Shown: positions 16,950-26,174 of the stretch, in pieces
Numbering within the stretch: the first letter of the stretch is position 1
Layout of the letters: every line of letters begins with the position of its first letter
Source: Oscillospiraceae bacterium
GTDB lineage: Bacteria > Bacillota > Clostridia > Oscillospirales > Ruminococcaceae
Direction of reading: 5' to 3'
Assembly: GCA_022793675.1 (NCBI GenBank)
Contig: JAAWDH010000025.1
Coordinates: forward strand, 33,039-97,038
DNA: 64,000 bases
Translations under genes and position numbers: made by a program
The notes under the pieces: model-generated
What the model saw: only the letters and a program-made list of their open reading frames with translations
What the model was told of the DNA's origin: nothing
Databases searched by the model: none

Positions 16950-18383
16950 TTATCCGTAAATCTCTTTTAACGCCTCGGCCACAATAATCCGCTCGTCAAA
17001 AGGGAATTTTTCGTGCCCAATAATCTGATAATCCTCATTGCCTTTGCCGGCCAGCACAATCGTGTCCCCCGGCTTTGCCTGCCGCAGCGCAAAATAGATG
17101 GCTTCCCGCCTGTTGACCACCACGTCGTAAGGCACTTCCGTCCCTTCAAGCCCTGGCAGGATCTCATCAATAATTGCCTGCGGATCCTCGGTGCGGGGAT
17201 TGTCGGAAGTCACTATCAGGCGGTCTGCATAACGGGCCGCAGCCGCGGCCATCAGCGGGCGCTTGCTGCGGTCGCGGTCGCCGCCGCAGCCAAACAGCGC
17301 AACCAGCCTGCCGCTCACCGTCTCCTTCAGCGAAGACAGCACGTTCTCCAAACTGTCCGGCGTATGCGCATAATCGGTAATCACCGTAAAATCCCGATGT
17401 GTCGGGATAATCTCGATCCGCCCGCAAATCCCTTTCACTTCAGAAAGCGCTGAGACGATCGTATCAATCCCCACCCCCAGCTGCAGGCAGGCCCCTGCCG
17501 CCGCCAGCGCATTCTTAACCGAAAAGCGCCCCGGCATCGCAAAATGCACCCGGCTTTCCACCCCGCCGGCGCAGAGGACAAAGTCAACACTGTCGGCGTG
17601 GCAGACAATCTCCTTAGCCATCAGGTCGGCTTCCCGTTCCAGCGAAAAGGTCATCACTGGAACCTTTATCATCCCCAAAAGCCGCCTGCCATACTCGTCG
17701 TCAAGATTAACCACCGCGCTGCTGCAAATGGAAAAAAGCTTCGCCTTAGCCGCAAAATAATCCTCCATATCCTTATGGTAGTCCAAATGCTCATGGGCAA
17801 GGTTGGTGAAAACCGCCGTCTCATAAAAACTGTCGCCAATCCGCTGCTGGTCGAGCGCATGGGAGGATACCTCCATCACGCAAAACCCGTAGCCATTCCC
17901 GCGCATCGCCGCGTAAAGCCCCTGCAGCGTCATCGGACCAGGCGTAGAATTGCTGCTGGGGACGATCTCCCCGCCAGTCTCATGCTGGTTCGTCCCAATC
18001 AGCCCTACCTTTTGGCCGCTGCGGGTAAGGATCGCCTTGACCAACGTCGTGACCGTCGTCTTGCCTTTGGTGCCGGTCACCCCAACGAGCCGCAGCCTCT
18101 CTGCCGGGTTGCCATAAAAATTAGCCGCCATTTTCCCGAAAGCCTTATGGCTGTCTGCAACCAGCGCCTGCTTCGCAAGCCCCAGATCCCGCTCGCAGAC
18201 CACCGCCGCCGCGCCCTTTTCAAGCGCAGAAGCCGCAAAATCGTGGCCGTCCATCCGCACCCCCTGGATACAGACGAAAACGCTGCCCGCCTTTACCTCG
18301 CGGGAATCGTTCGTAACGTCCGAAACCTCGCAGTCAAAGCCAAGCCGGCAATCTATCCCTTTCATAATCTCTGCTAATCTCAT
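16950..18383 (-). CDS. murE: UDP-N-acetylmuramoyl-tripeptide synthetase, meso-DAP type
   Basis: Adds the third residue to UDP-MurNAc-L-Ala-D-Glu. The 477-residue protein has the P-loop VTGTKGKTTV near residue 110, STPGPMTLQ, EVSSHALDQQRI, FTNLAHEHLDYH, and the substrate motif DNPRTEDP, which predicts meso-diaminopimelate rather than lysine. FGCGGDRDRSKRP is also typical. The ATG at 18383 has AAGGA 6 nt upstream, so it is preferred to the TTG two codons earlier. It lies between the PASTA PBP and murF. Confidence 0.95.
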   Translation of the reverse strand: MRLAEIMKGIDCRLGFDCEVSDVTNDSREVKAGSVFVCIQGVRMDGHDFAASALEKGAAAVVCERDLGLAKQALVADSHKAFGKMAANFYGNPAERLRLVGVTGTKGKTTVTTLVKAILTRSGQKVGLIGTNQHETGGEIVPSSNSTPGPMTLQGLYAAMRGNGYGFCVMEVSSHALDQQRIGDSFYETAVFTNLAHEHLDYHKDMEDYFAAKAKLFSICSSAVVNLDDEYGRRLLGMIKVPVMTFSLEREADLMAKEIVCHADSVDFVLCAGGVESRVHFAMPGRFSVKNALAAAGACLQLGVGIDTIVSALSEVKGICGRIEIIPTHRDFTVITDYAHTPDSLENVLSSLKETVSGRLVALFGCGGDRDRSKRPLMAAAAARYADRLIVTSDNPRTEDPQAIIDEILPGLEGTEVPYDVVVNRREAIYFALRQAKPGDTIVLAGKGNEDYQIIGHEKFPFDERIIVAEALKEIYG

Positions 18384-18427
18384 CGACAATCCTTCCCTTT
18401 TCTAAAGTTAGAAGCACAGCGCTCCTA

Positions 18428-20722
18428 CTATTCCCCGTCCTCGCCGGAGATTAGGCACTCAACGGTGACGATGGTCCCGCGCTGGACCTCCTCGCCGTCG
18501 GCCACATCCTGGGAAGCGACTTTGGAGCGCTTGTTGTTGGCAGCGCCGCCGCTGATGCGGATATTAAGCCCCAGGCTCCCCAGCTTCTGGTTGGCTTGGG
18601 CGGGGGTCATTCCCACCACGCTGGGCACGGTGACCATTGCCGGCTCGTCAGACTCGGTATACAGCACAATCGTACTCTCCCGCGGGACGCGCGTCCCCTG
18701 TTCTGGGAAAACCTTGACAATCTCTTTGCCGCTGCCGATGACATAGCCGTCCAGCCCCTGGATGCCCAGCTTGGAGATCGCCGTCACCGGATCCAGGTCG
18801 TAAAGCCCCGACGGCACCGTGACCTCCTGCTCCGCCAGCTCTTCCTCGCTGTAAGTAGGCAAAATCCCCATATAGGGCAGGATATTTTTCATTACCGCCG
18901 ACGCCAGCGGCCCAACCACGACGTTGGCGTAGCTGGTATCGCCTTCGGTCGGCTCATCCACCAGCACCAGCGCCGCTACTTTGGGGTCGTCGGCCGGCGC
19001 GAAAACGAAATACGAGAAGACCCGCTTGGTGTCCGTCGTATCGGTCAGCTTCTGCGCCGTACCGGACTTGCCGCCGATTTCGTATCCCTTGACATAAGCA
19101 TTCGTACCGCCGTTATGGGAGACCACCTTTTCCAGCGCCTCGCGCATGATCGCCGACGTATCCTCCGAAATCACCTGGCGGCGCACCTGCGCGCCGTACT
19201 CTGTAATCGTGTTCCCATTCTGGTCGACCACGCGGTCGACAATGTGCGGGGTCAGCAGTTTGCCGCCGTTGATGCTGGCCACAGCCGCCGTCAGCATCTG
19301 CATTGGCGTAACCGTGTTGGACTGCCCAAATGAACAGGACGCCAGCGAAATGTTGCTCATCGACGCGTCATAATAACTGCCGATATTCTCCGCCGGAAGG
19401 TCAATCCCCGTCTTTGCCGTCAGCCCGAAAGCCTCGTAATACTTGAAAAAACGCTCCTGGCCCAAACTCTGCCCAATCGCAATGAAAGCCGGGTTGCAGG
19501 AATTGACCAGCGCCCCGGTAAAATCCAGCGTACCGTGGCCGGAACGGCGGTGGCAGTGGATCGGCTTGTCAAGCCCTGGGAACTCCACCGCGCCATAGCA
19601 GTTATACGTCGAATTAACCGTCGCCGTCCCTTCCTCCAGCGCCGCCGAAGCCGTAACCGTCTTAAATACCGACCCCGGCTCGTAGGTATCCGTAATCGTC
19701 TTGTTGCGCCACTGGTTTTCGCGGGCTGCTGCCAGCGCCTCTTTGTGCGCCTCCTCGTCGGCGATAGCCTCCACCTCCGCGCGCACCTCCTCGTCGTAAA
19801 TGGCCAAAGGGTCATTAAGGTCGTAATCCGGCCGGGAAGCAAGCCCTAAGATGCCGCCGGTATTGACATCCATCACGATAATCGCCGCGCCCTGGTCGGG
19901 GTTATACTGGGCAATCGTCGCATCCAGCGTCTTCTCAATATAATGCTGGATCATCTGGTCAATCGTCGTCACAATGCTGCTGCCTTCCGTTGCGCTGTAG
20001 GTCTTTTCATAGGTCGTGGGCAATGCGTCGCCGACGGCGTCCTTAGCCGTGATCCGGCGGCCCGGCGTGCCGGAAAGGATGCTGTTGTAGCGGGCCTCAA
20101 GCCCGTATGCCCCCTGGTTCTCCCGGTTGGTAAAACCGATGACATTCGAGCAGAGGTTGTTGTATGGGTAATACCTTTTCGTACTGACCTCAGTGGAAAC
20201 CCCGTGGTAGCCTTTTTCGCTAAGCGTCTCAGTAAGCTTGTCAACGACCGGTTTTTCCACCTTTTCCGCAATGCACCTGTAGTTCTTATCCGTAAAGCCC
20301 ATATGTTTCAGCACCGATTCCTGTGTTACCCCTAAAAGTTCCGCCAGGTCGGCGGCCATTTGGTTACGGGCAGCCGAAATATCAAAAGGCGTCCCCGCCT
20401 CGGCAGCCTTTTTCTGCTGGTCTTCCAGATTGCGCTGGATGCCGCTGGGGTCGATAACCACATTCCAGACAGTAGCGCTCTGGGCCAGGATATTCATATT
20501 CGCGTCATAAATCGTCCCCCGGTTCGCCGGGATCTCAATGTCGCTGAGCTGCTGGTTGGCAGCCTTCGCCCGCAGCACATCCCCCTCCATAATCGACCAG
20601 CGGAACAGGTTGTAGAACACCCAGCACAGCACCACGGCCATGATTGGGCAAACTACCAGCACCAACCGCATCATCATTGAAAGAGGCTGGCGTCTGCCAA
20701 CTTTTTTCACAATTTTTTCCAT
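18428..20722 (-). CDS. class B penicillin-binding protein with two PASTA domains (FtsI/SpoVD type)
   Basis: A septal DD-transpeptidase anchored by one N-terminal membrane helix (residues about 18-38). The 764-residue protein has the PBP dimerisation segment (IPANRGTIYDANMNILAQ), the transpeptidase motifs SVFK (SxxK), SCN and KSGTAQK, and two C-terminal PASTA repeats (starting near EEVTVPSGLYD and MVTVPSVVGMTP). FtsI and the sporulation paralogue SpoVD cannot be separated from sequence; position in the dcw cluster fits either. The ATG at 20722 follows GGAGGG. Confidence 0.93.
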   Translation of the reverse strand: MEKIVKKVGRRQPLSMMMRLVLVVCPIMAVVLCWVFYNLFRWSIMEGDVLRAKAANQQLSDIEIPANRGTIYDANMNILAQSATVWNVVIDPSGIQRNLEDQQKKAAEAGTPFDISAARNQMAADLAELLGVTQESVLKHMGFTDKNYRCIAEKVEKPVVDKLTETLSEKGYHGVSTEVSTKRYYPYNNLCSNVIGFTNRENQGAYGLEARYNSILSGTPGRRITAKDAVGDALPTTYEKTYSATEGSSIVTTIDQMIQHYIEKTLDATIAQYNPDQGAAIIVMDVNTGGILGLASRPDYDLNDPLAIYDEEVRAEVEAIADEEAHKEALAAARENQWRNKTITDTYEPGSVFKTVTASAALEEGTATVNSTYNCYGAVEFPGLDKPIHCHRRSGHGTLDFTGALVNSCNPAFIAIGQSLGQERFFKYYEAFGLTAKTGIDLPAENIGSYYDASMSNISLASCSFGQSNTVTPMQMLTAAVASINGGKLLTPHIVDRVVDQNGNTITEYGAQVRRQVISEDTSAIMREALEKVVSHNGGTNAYVKGYEIGGKSGTAQKLTDTTDTKRVFSYFVFAPADDPKVAALVLVDEPTEGDTSYANVVVGPLASAVMKNILPYMGILPTYSEEELAEQEVTVPSGLYDLDPVTAISKLGIQGLDGYVIGSGKEIVKVFPEQGTRVPRESTIVLYTESDEPAMVTVPSVVGMTPAQANQKLGSLGLNIRISGGAANNKRSKVASQDVADGEEVQRGTIVTVECLISGEDGE

Positions 20723-20942
20723 TTGACGTATCCCTCCACCCTGCAAAGCCTACTTTCTGACAGTTTTTGGAAATCTATAAAAAATAACAACCGGAGGTCA
20801 AGAGCCTTGTCTCAACCTCCCCATTCTACGGCTGCTAGCTGCAAAGACTGAAACAGGGCGTCAGCGCCCCATAGATTCCAAGCTGTCCTGCCTTATCATA
20901 TTGGGCCAGACAGCCAATTATACCGCCTTTCTTACCAACTAG

Positions 20943-21410
20943 TCAAAAGCTTATCCCGATATCTTCCAAAAACGAGAGGAGACGGTCAAGGAAATTCTCT
21001 TCATTCTCCACCGTCTCTACCCGGTTCTGCTGCACTTGGAGATAGGTAACCTGGCTGGCGTCGGGGCGGACCATCCCATATTCGCCAACGCTGGTCTCCT
21101 CAATGCTTTTTAGGGACATCAGCCCTTCAAGCTCGGTTTCCATCCGCACCTTCTCGCTGTTAAGCTCCTCCAGCTGGGCCTGCATCTTGCTGATCTCCTG
21201 CCCCAGCTCGGTGATCTGTACCCGGCCATAGAGCATCACTGAAATCATCGACACCAGCATCACTGCAGCAAAGAGGATTTTTATCGGATGGACAATGTGC
21301 TCCCGCTTAGGCAGCCGGGTGATAGCGGGGGCCTTGTGCTCAAAGCGCGCCAGATCGTAGCCGGCGTGCTGGGCTGTTTCAGGTTTGTGGGCGAGATTAC
21401 TCTGCGGCAT
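20943..21410 (-). CDS. ftsL: FtsL-like septum formation protein
   Basis: A small bitopic protein of 155 residues: a basic cytoplasmic N-terminus of about 40 residues, one membrane helix (IKILFAAVMLVSMISVMLYG), then a coiled coil (ITELGQEISKMQAQLEELNSE) and a short acidic end. This is the FtsL/DivIC plan. Position, 12 bp after rsmH and before the septal PBP, supports FtsL. Sequence conservation in the family is low, so the call rests on topology and context. The 220 bp to the PBP gene shows only an imperfect hairpin and a possible TTGACC promoter. Confidence 0.8.
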   Translation of the reverse strand: MPQSNLAHKPETAQHAGYDLARFEHKAPAITRLPKREHIVHPIKILFAAVMLVSMISVMLYGRVQITELGQEISKMQAQLEELNSEKVRMETELEGLMSLKSIEETSVGEYGMVRPDASQVTYLQVQQNRVETVENEENFLDRLLSFLEDIGISF

Positions 21411-21421
21411 ACTCTATCTCC

Positions 21422-22345
21422 TTATCGCTTTTCGAGAAGCCGTAGCTTCGCGCTCTGGCTCCGTCGGTTGGCCGCCAGCTCCTCCTCTGACGGGAGGATG
21501 GGTTTTCGGGTGACGAGCAGCGCCCGCGGGGTTTTGCCGCAGACGCAGACCGGAAATTCCGGCGGGCAGGTGCAGCCCTGGCAAAGGGCCTTAAACTTCT
21601 GCTTAACCATCCTGTCTTCCAATGAATGGAAGGTGATAACGGCCAGCCTGCCGCCGGGGTTTAAAGCTTCAAACGCGCCGTCGATGCCCGCGGAAAGGGC
21701 GTCCAGCTCAGAATTGACGGCGATGCGCAGCGCCTGGAAGCTGCGCTTGCAGGGGTTCTTCTCCCGCCTTGCCGCGGCGGGCAGCGCAGATTTGACCAAT
21801 TCGGCCAGCTGCAGCGTCGTTGCCACCGGCGCTTTTTCGCGCGCCCGGACGACAGCCCGGGCAATCTGCCTTGAGAAACGCTCCTCGCCGTATTCCCAAA
21901 GTATCCGGGCAAGTTCCGTTTCAGAAGCAGAAGCAACCAAGTCTGCAGCCGAAGGGCCTTCCTTGGACATCCGCATATCCAACGGCGCGTCCTTCAGATA
22001 GGAAAACCCCCGCTCCGCTGTATCCAGCTGGTAGGACGAAACCCCCAAATCAAGCAGCACGCCGTCCAGCCCGGCAACCCCTTCCCGCGCCAAAACAGCG
22101 GGGATGTTCCGGAAATTTTCATGGATAACTTTCGCATTTGGAAAAGCCGCCAAACGCGCCGATGCTGTCGTTACCGCGTCAGGGTCCTGATCCAGCGCAA
22201 ACAGTCTCCCGCTCTCCAGCCTCGCTGCAATCCCGGCTGAATGCCCCGCCCCGCCGGCCGTGCCGTCCAGGTAAATGCCATCTGGCCTGATCGCCAGCCC
22301 GTCCATACATTCCTGGAACAGCACCGAAATATGTGAAAAATCCAT
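21422..22345 (-). CDS. rsmH: 16S rRNA m4C1402 methyltransferase
   Basis: An SAM-dependent methyltransferase (MraW) acting on C1402 of 16S rRNA. The 307-residue protein has the N-terminal HISVLFQE.MDGL block, the SAM motif YLDGTAGGAGHS, LLDLGVSSYQLD, GFSYLKDAPLDMRM, and a C-terminal FHSLEDRMVKQKF. The ATG follows AAAGGAGG. It is 16 bp after mraZ, the standard pair at the head of the dcw cluster. Confidence 0.96.
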   Translation of the reverse strand: MDFSHISVLFQECMDGLAIRPDGIYLDGTAGGAGHSAGIAARLESGRLFALDQDPDAVTTASARLAAFPNAKVIHENFRNIPAVLAREGVAGLDGVLLDLGVSSYQLDTAERGFSYLKDAPLDMRMSKEGPSAADLVASASETELARILWEYGEERFSRQIARAVVRAREKAPVATTLQLAELVKSALPAAARREKNPCKRSFQALRIAVNSELDALSAGIDGAFEALNPGGRLAVITFHSLEDRMVKQKFKALCQGCTCPPEFPVCVCGKTPRALLVTRKPILPSEEELAANRRSQSAKLRLLEKR

Positions 22346-22361
22346 CAGGGCCTCCTTTGTC

Positions 22362-22784
22362 TCAGAAGCTGATTTCAGCCATCAGCTTTTCAGCGGCTTC
22401 AGCGTCCATCGCACCCTGCACCGCCTCCCATTCCGCCTTGTCCCAAATTTCACAATGGTCGTCGGCGCCGATAACCACGATTTCCTTCACAATCCCTGCA
22501 AATTCCCGCAAATTCTGGGGGATAACGATCCGCCCTTGCTTGTCCGGCTCCGCTTCGGCAGCACCGGAAAAAAGGTAGCGCCGCAGCGTTTTGGCCTGGG
22601 ACACAGGGTACTGCCGCAGCTTTTCCGAAATGGCCTCAAAGGCCGCCCGGGAATAGGCGTTGATGCAGCGGTCGCCGTTGCCGCGGCAAATAATGAAGCG
22701 TTCCCCCATATCTTCGCGGAGCTTGGCGGGAAAGTTCAAACGCCCTTTTACGTCCACCGAGCAGCTGTACTCGCCGATCAGCAC
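22362..22784 (-). CDS. mraZ: transcriptional regulator MraZ
   Basis: A 140-residue protein with two SpoVT-AbrB-like MraZ domains: GEYSCSVDVKGRLNFPAKLRE at the N-terminus, and LFSGAAEAEPDKQGRIVIP in the second repeat. MraZ binds DNA upstream of its own operon and tunes dcw expression. The start is GTG (22784) in a very G-rich context. It is the first gene of the cluster. Its long leader (22785-23046) holds two perfect hairpins. Confidence 0.95.
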   Translation of the reverse strand: MLIGEYSCSVDVKGRLNFPAKLREDMGERFIICRGNGDRCINAYSRAAFEAISEKLRQYPVSQAKTLRRYLFSGAAEAEPDKQGRIVIPQNLREFAGIVKEIVVIGADDHCEIWDKAEWEAVQGAMDAEAAEKLMAEISF

Positions 22785-22874
22785 CTCCGCCGCCCCCTTT
22801 CAGGCATCCGCCTCCCGATACAGGGAAATTCAACCTCATTCAACCACAATTCACCACTACACTTTGATTATAAC

Positions 22875-22919
22875 GGCTTCTCAGAGATTTTGCAACCGTT
22901 TTTGCAGCTCTGAGAAGCC
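22875..22919 (-). promoter_or_regulatory. perfect 12-bp inverted repeat in the mraZ leader
   Basis: GGCTTCTCAGAG (22875-22886) and CTCTGAGAAGCC (22908-22919) are perfect arms around a 21-nt loop, lying inside the transcribed leader of the dcw cluster. It may be an attenuator or a protein-binding site. No T-run follows directly on the minus strand. No repeated MraZ-type box was recognised with certainty. Confidence 0.5.
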
Positions 22920-23000
22920 CATCCAGAATAATTCGTAAAAAAGGCATAAGCTAAGCTGAGATACCCATATATAAATTGGTAAAAGTAACAACAAGTCGCC

Positions 23001-23023
23001 CGAAAATAGGACATTTTCGGGAA
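23001..23023 (-). promoter_or_regulatory. perfect 9-bp inverted repeat just below the dcw start site
   Basis: CCCGAAAAT (23001-23009) and ATTTTCGGG (23015-23023) flank a 5-nt spacer. It begins about 23 nt below the predicted transcription start, so it could be an operator or the first leader hairpin of the dcw transcript. Confidence 0.45.
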
Positions 23024-23052
23024 AAATATCGAAATGACGGGAACCTAGGAAT

Positions 23053-23081
23053 ATTATACCTGATTCTGCTACTTTTGTCAA
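23053..23081 (-). promoter_or_regulatory. consensus promoter of the mraZ-led dcw cluster
   Basis: On the minus strand a perfect TTGACA (23081-23076), 17-bp spacer and perfect TATAAT (23058-23053) give a leader of about 260 nt before mraZ. The intergenic stretch 22785-23266 holds this promoter and the two hairpins, and no gene. Confidence 0.88.
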
Positions 23082-23266
23082 CTCTTTTTATACCGACAAA
23101 AGATCGCCTTTTATGCCGGTAAATCCTACCATTTTCATATACCGTGCCGCTCATAGGAGCGCCTGTCGGCATGGCCTATTTGACATACTGCTAATAATAA
23201 CGCGCTAATTCGACTATAGGATTCAAGAACTGCATAAATATACCGTGGAACAGCCTCAAAAATCTT

Positions 23267-24715
23267 TCACGAAACGGCGCTGTCCGCCGCCCAGCTGGTA
23301 AGGAAACTATCGGCGGCGGTTTGCGGGACATTTTGGACAACGATGCGGCGGCCTTTTTCCGAACGCAGCCGCACTACCATATCGCAGCAGCCTGCCATTT
23401 TCTGGAACAGCGACCGCCGAAGCTCAATCTGCGTCACCTTATCTGCTGGGGCCACCGTAGTATAAAAGGCATAGCCGAACACCGAGCGAAACGTACAGGT
23501 ACGCCCTTTCAGCTCCACCCCAACATAACGGAAGGCGGCAAGTTTGACAAAAAACCACCATACCGCTGGCAGTACCCCCATCAGCCCTAGGAAAAATACC
23601 AGTGTGCGCAGCGCCGGCAGCTGCCGCCAGGCTAGGAACACAGCGGCAAAAAGCGCTGCCAGCAGGGTCAGCGGCGGGATCAAAAATCGCGTCACCGTCC
23701 GGGGCAGGCAGCGGCAGGTGCGCCGCCCAGGGCGTATCTCCGGTAAAACCATCTGCAGCCCGCGACGGAGTTCCTGCTCATTGGCTGCCGGCAGCAGCAC
23801 CGCCAGCTCGTTTTTCCCTTTGCCGTAACCTGTACAGTTAATCAGGACTGCGCAATAGCCCAGCAGCCGGGTCAACAGGCTTTGGCGCAGCTGCATGAAA
23901 TTGATTTTTTTCACCGTCAGCTGATATTGCCGCAGCGTCAGCACCCCCGCCCGCACTGTCAGCATCCCGCCCCGGCGCTCCGCTTTGAAGCCCAGGTGGT
24001 TGACCAGATGGAGGGCAAAACTCAAAAGCCAACCGCCTAGCAGGATTAGTGCAATCGCCGCCGCAGCCGGCGGCAGCCCAAACGCCAACAGCTGCATCAG
24101 CCGGGTCAGCGAATCAAGCAGCCGCTCCTCGGCTTCTTTCCCCAACAGCCGCCCTGTTTGGGAAATTAGCGTTGAAGCAAACAGCACCCCCGTCAGCGAA
24201 TTGGAAGTCAGCAAAGATAAAAACGCCGCCGCCCAGGGGTTTGGCGTATAAGCCCGAGTAAGCCGCTCCCCCGGCAGCTCCCGCCCAGCGGCAGCCATCA
24301 GCAGCTTAGCATCCGCCTGCCGCAGCAACAGCGCCACATCCGGATCCTTAGGGCTTCCGGCGTCGGTCTCCAGCAGAATCCGCGCTATCGGGAAAGGCCG
24401 CAGATAAAAGGGACGCTCCAGCACCACCGCCGTCAGCGAATAGTAGGGAATGTAGCGGCTGCGGCGGAAAAAAATGCCATCGCGGAAAAATATCCCTTCT
24501 TCCAGCACCTCATAGGTATTCATACGCCAGCGCAGATAGCCGAACACCAGGATTGCCGCCAGTACCAGCCCGTCCTGCCAGACGCCGGAAAGCCATCCGC
24601 GCCACCCTTCCCGTAGAAGCAGCAGTGAACGCAGCAGCGGCAGTGCCAATAGTAAAATATAGCTGCCGAAAGCATGGACAACGGCAAGCGGATGCTGGCG
24701 TTTGGGCTTAGCCAT
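23267..24715 (-). CDS. bPH2 (YdbT-like) multi-spanning membrane protein
   Basis: A 482-residue membrane protein of the YdbT type. Repeated units of two membrane helices are each followed by a bacterial PH-like (bPH2) domain: the first PH segment contains YEVLEEGIFFRDGIFFRRSRYIPYYSL, with others starting near GMLTVRAGVLTLRQYQLTVKKIN and VGVELKGRTCTFRSVFGY. Its biochemical role is unknown; relatives occur as YdbS-YdbT pairs. The start overlaps the end of the preceding YdbS-like gene by about 8 bp, implying coupling. Confidence 0.8.
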   Translation of the reverse strand: MAKPKRQHPLAVVHAFGSYILLLALPLLRSLLLLREGWRGWLSGVWQDGLVLAAILVFGYLRWRMNTYEVLEEGIFFRDGIFFRRSRYIPYYSLTAVVLERPFYLRPFPIARILLETDAGSPKDPDVALLLRQADAKLLMAAAGRELPGERLTRAYTPNPWAAAFLSLLTSNSLTGVLFASTLISQTGRLLGKEAEERLLDSLTRLMQLLAFGLPPAAAAIALILLGGWLLSFALHLVNHLGFKAERRGGMLTVRAGVLTLRQYQLTVKKINFMQLRQSLLTRLLGYCAVLINCTGYGKGKNELAVLLPAANEQELRRGLQMVLPEIRPGRRTCRCLPRTVTRFLIPPLTLLAALFAAVFLAWRQLPALRTLVFFLGLMGVLPAVWWFFVKLAAFRYVGVELKGRTCTFRSVFGYAFYTTVAPADKVTQIELRRSLFQKMAGCCDMVVRLRSEKGRRIVVQNVPQTAADSFLTSWAADSAVS

Positions 24716-25163
24716 CGGCATCCCCTCCCCTGGACGCGTGCGGAGCAGCCTCCCGCATTAGGAACACAGCGTCCCGCAGCGGCAGGAATGGGATCACCAT
24801 CCGCCCGCCCATACCGCTCAACACCACTGTACGCGTCCCCAACAGCGGCGAGAGCGGGTCGCGTACCACCGTCGCATACATAATCGCCTTCTTCAGCATC
24901 CGGCGGCGGGTGAAAAAGATTACGCCGGTCTGGTATTCTACATACGAATTGCCAACGCTCCAACAGCAATTAATATACCGCAACGGCAGATAGCCAAAAG
25001 CCGTTGCTACAAATACAAGCCCAATGCTCCACAAAAGGCTGTACCAAAGCCAAGTACGCGGGAGAAAAATCCACACTACCGCAGCAACGGCCAAGGCGGC
25101 CGCTGCGCCAGCCAGTACTTCCCATACCGCCAGCGCCCCGCGGGAAATCCCTTTCTTAGCCAT
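24708..25163 (-). CDS. bPH2 (YdbS-like) membrane protein
   Basis: A 151-residue protein with two N-terminal membrane helices (about residues 9-55) and one bPH2 domain (YVEYQTGVIFFTRRRMLKKAIMY onward, ending FLPLRDAVFLMREA). It is the smaller partner of the YdbS/YdbT pair and is translationally coupled to the larger gene. The ATG at 25163 follows AAAGGAAGG; an in-frame start six codons earlier lacks that spacing. A possible extended -10 (TGGTACAAT, 25193-25199) lies upstream. Confidence 0.78.
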   Translation of the reverse strand: MAKKGISRGALAVWEVLAGAAAALAVAAVVWIFLPRTWLWYSLLWSIGLVFVATAFGYLPLRYINCCWSVGNSYVEYQTGVIFFTRRRMLKKAIMYATVVRDPLSPLLGTRTVVLSGMGGRMVIPFLPLRDAVFLMREAAPHASRGGDADG

Positions 25164-25720
25164 AACGCCTTCCTTTCTCATCTGTTTTTTTCATTGTACC
25201 ACATCCCCATCGCAGATACTACTCTTTTTTGTAAAGAATTCAGAAATTTTGTATCTTATTTTTTTATGCATATTAACAGTTATAAACGCAAAGCCCAATA
25301 GAATATTTGGCGCATTGAAATTTCCTCTTTCAGCTAAAACAGCCCGAAATCGCCCTTTTCTGAGGGATTTTATTGGATATAGGGCGGCTAGGCAGGGAGA
25401 AACGGCTTATTCTTTATTATAATAACGGCAAAATTAAATTATATAGATATTCTTATTTTTAATATGAATGTTTCCATGTTCTAGGGCTTAACTGCCATAT
25501 TTATCAGGAAATACTGATTCTTTGTTTGATACATTTAGGATATAATAGCAAAATGCAGAAACCATAGGAAAATAATTACAATTTCATTTTTTGAGGTTGC
25601 AATATGGATTGTATCGTGGTAAACTTAGTATGGAAGGAGAGCGTAATCCTAAAAAGCGATTAATGGTTTTGCTCTCTGCCGCCGCTCCTGCGGCGGGCCC
25701 AATGAGGAGGCTTTTACCAT
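25164..25720. other. 557-bp AT-rich intergenic region
   Basis: It separates the minus-strand bPH2 genes from the plus-strand mazG-like gene. Near the right end are a TATAAT-like box (about 25540), a possible 19-codon leader ORF (25604-25663, encoding MDCIVVNLVWKESVILKSD, with GAGG 7 nt upstream) and a GC-rich hairpin (25679-25696, CCGCCGC/GCGGCGG) just ahead of the mazG ribosome binding site. The bulk of the region, 25210-25530, shows no gene or RNA that I recognise. Confidence 0.5.
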
Positions 25721-26056
25721 ATGGAAGGGTCAATTACCGTCGCCTATCTGCAAAGATACATCCGCTCCAAAGACCATAACCCTGGGCATGAAATGGATTA
25801 TTTTCTCAAGCTCATCGAAGAGGTCGGGGAGCTGTCGAGCATGATTTACAGCGGCGCGCCCCATGCCCGGGGCGACCAGATCAAGGGCACGATTGAGGAA
25901 GAGCTCTGGGATGTCTTGTATTATACGTTGGCGCTGGCCAACCTCTACGGCGTGGATCTTGAACGATGGATTCCTGTTAAGGAGGCTATCAACAACCAGC
26001 GTTATAACCCCGGCGTCCAGTTTGGCGAAGAACTGGCTTCCCTTCCTAAGCCCTGA
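25721..26056 (+). CDS. MazG-like nucleotide pyrophosphohydrolase
   Basis: A 111-residue all-alpha NTP-pyrophosphatase protein. The metal-binding pattern of the MazG superfamily is visible: KLIEEVGELSSMI (ExxE) followed by TIEEELWDVLYYTLALANLYG (ExxD). Small single-domain members cleave (d)NTPs or related nucleotides to monophosphates; the substrate here is unknown. The ATG follows GAGGAGG. It is followed 118 bp later by the Spo0A-C gene, probably in the same transcript. Confidence 0.82.
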   Translation: MEGSITVAYLQRYIRSKDHNPGHEMDYFLKLIEEVGELSSMIYSGAPHARGDQIKGTIEEELWDVLYYTLALANLYGVDLERWIPVKEAINNQRYNPGVQFGEELASLPKP

Positions 26057-26174
26057 TCACTGGATTGGCTCCCTGCCTGGCGGAATTAGGTTATCACATA
26101 TAGAATTTCCCGCCGGGCTTTGCACGCGAACCCCTTCGCGTGTCAAAAAGCAAGCTGTAAAGGAGGTTTGTCCT

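Noticed and set aside
22881..23172. Short ORFs in the mraZ leader
   Set aside because: They cross the consensus promoter and hairpins, lack ribosome binding sites and encode no recognisable protein.
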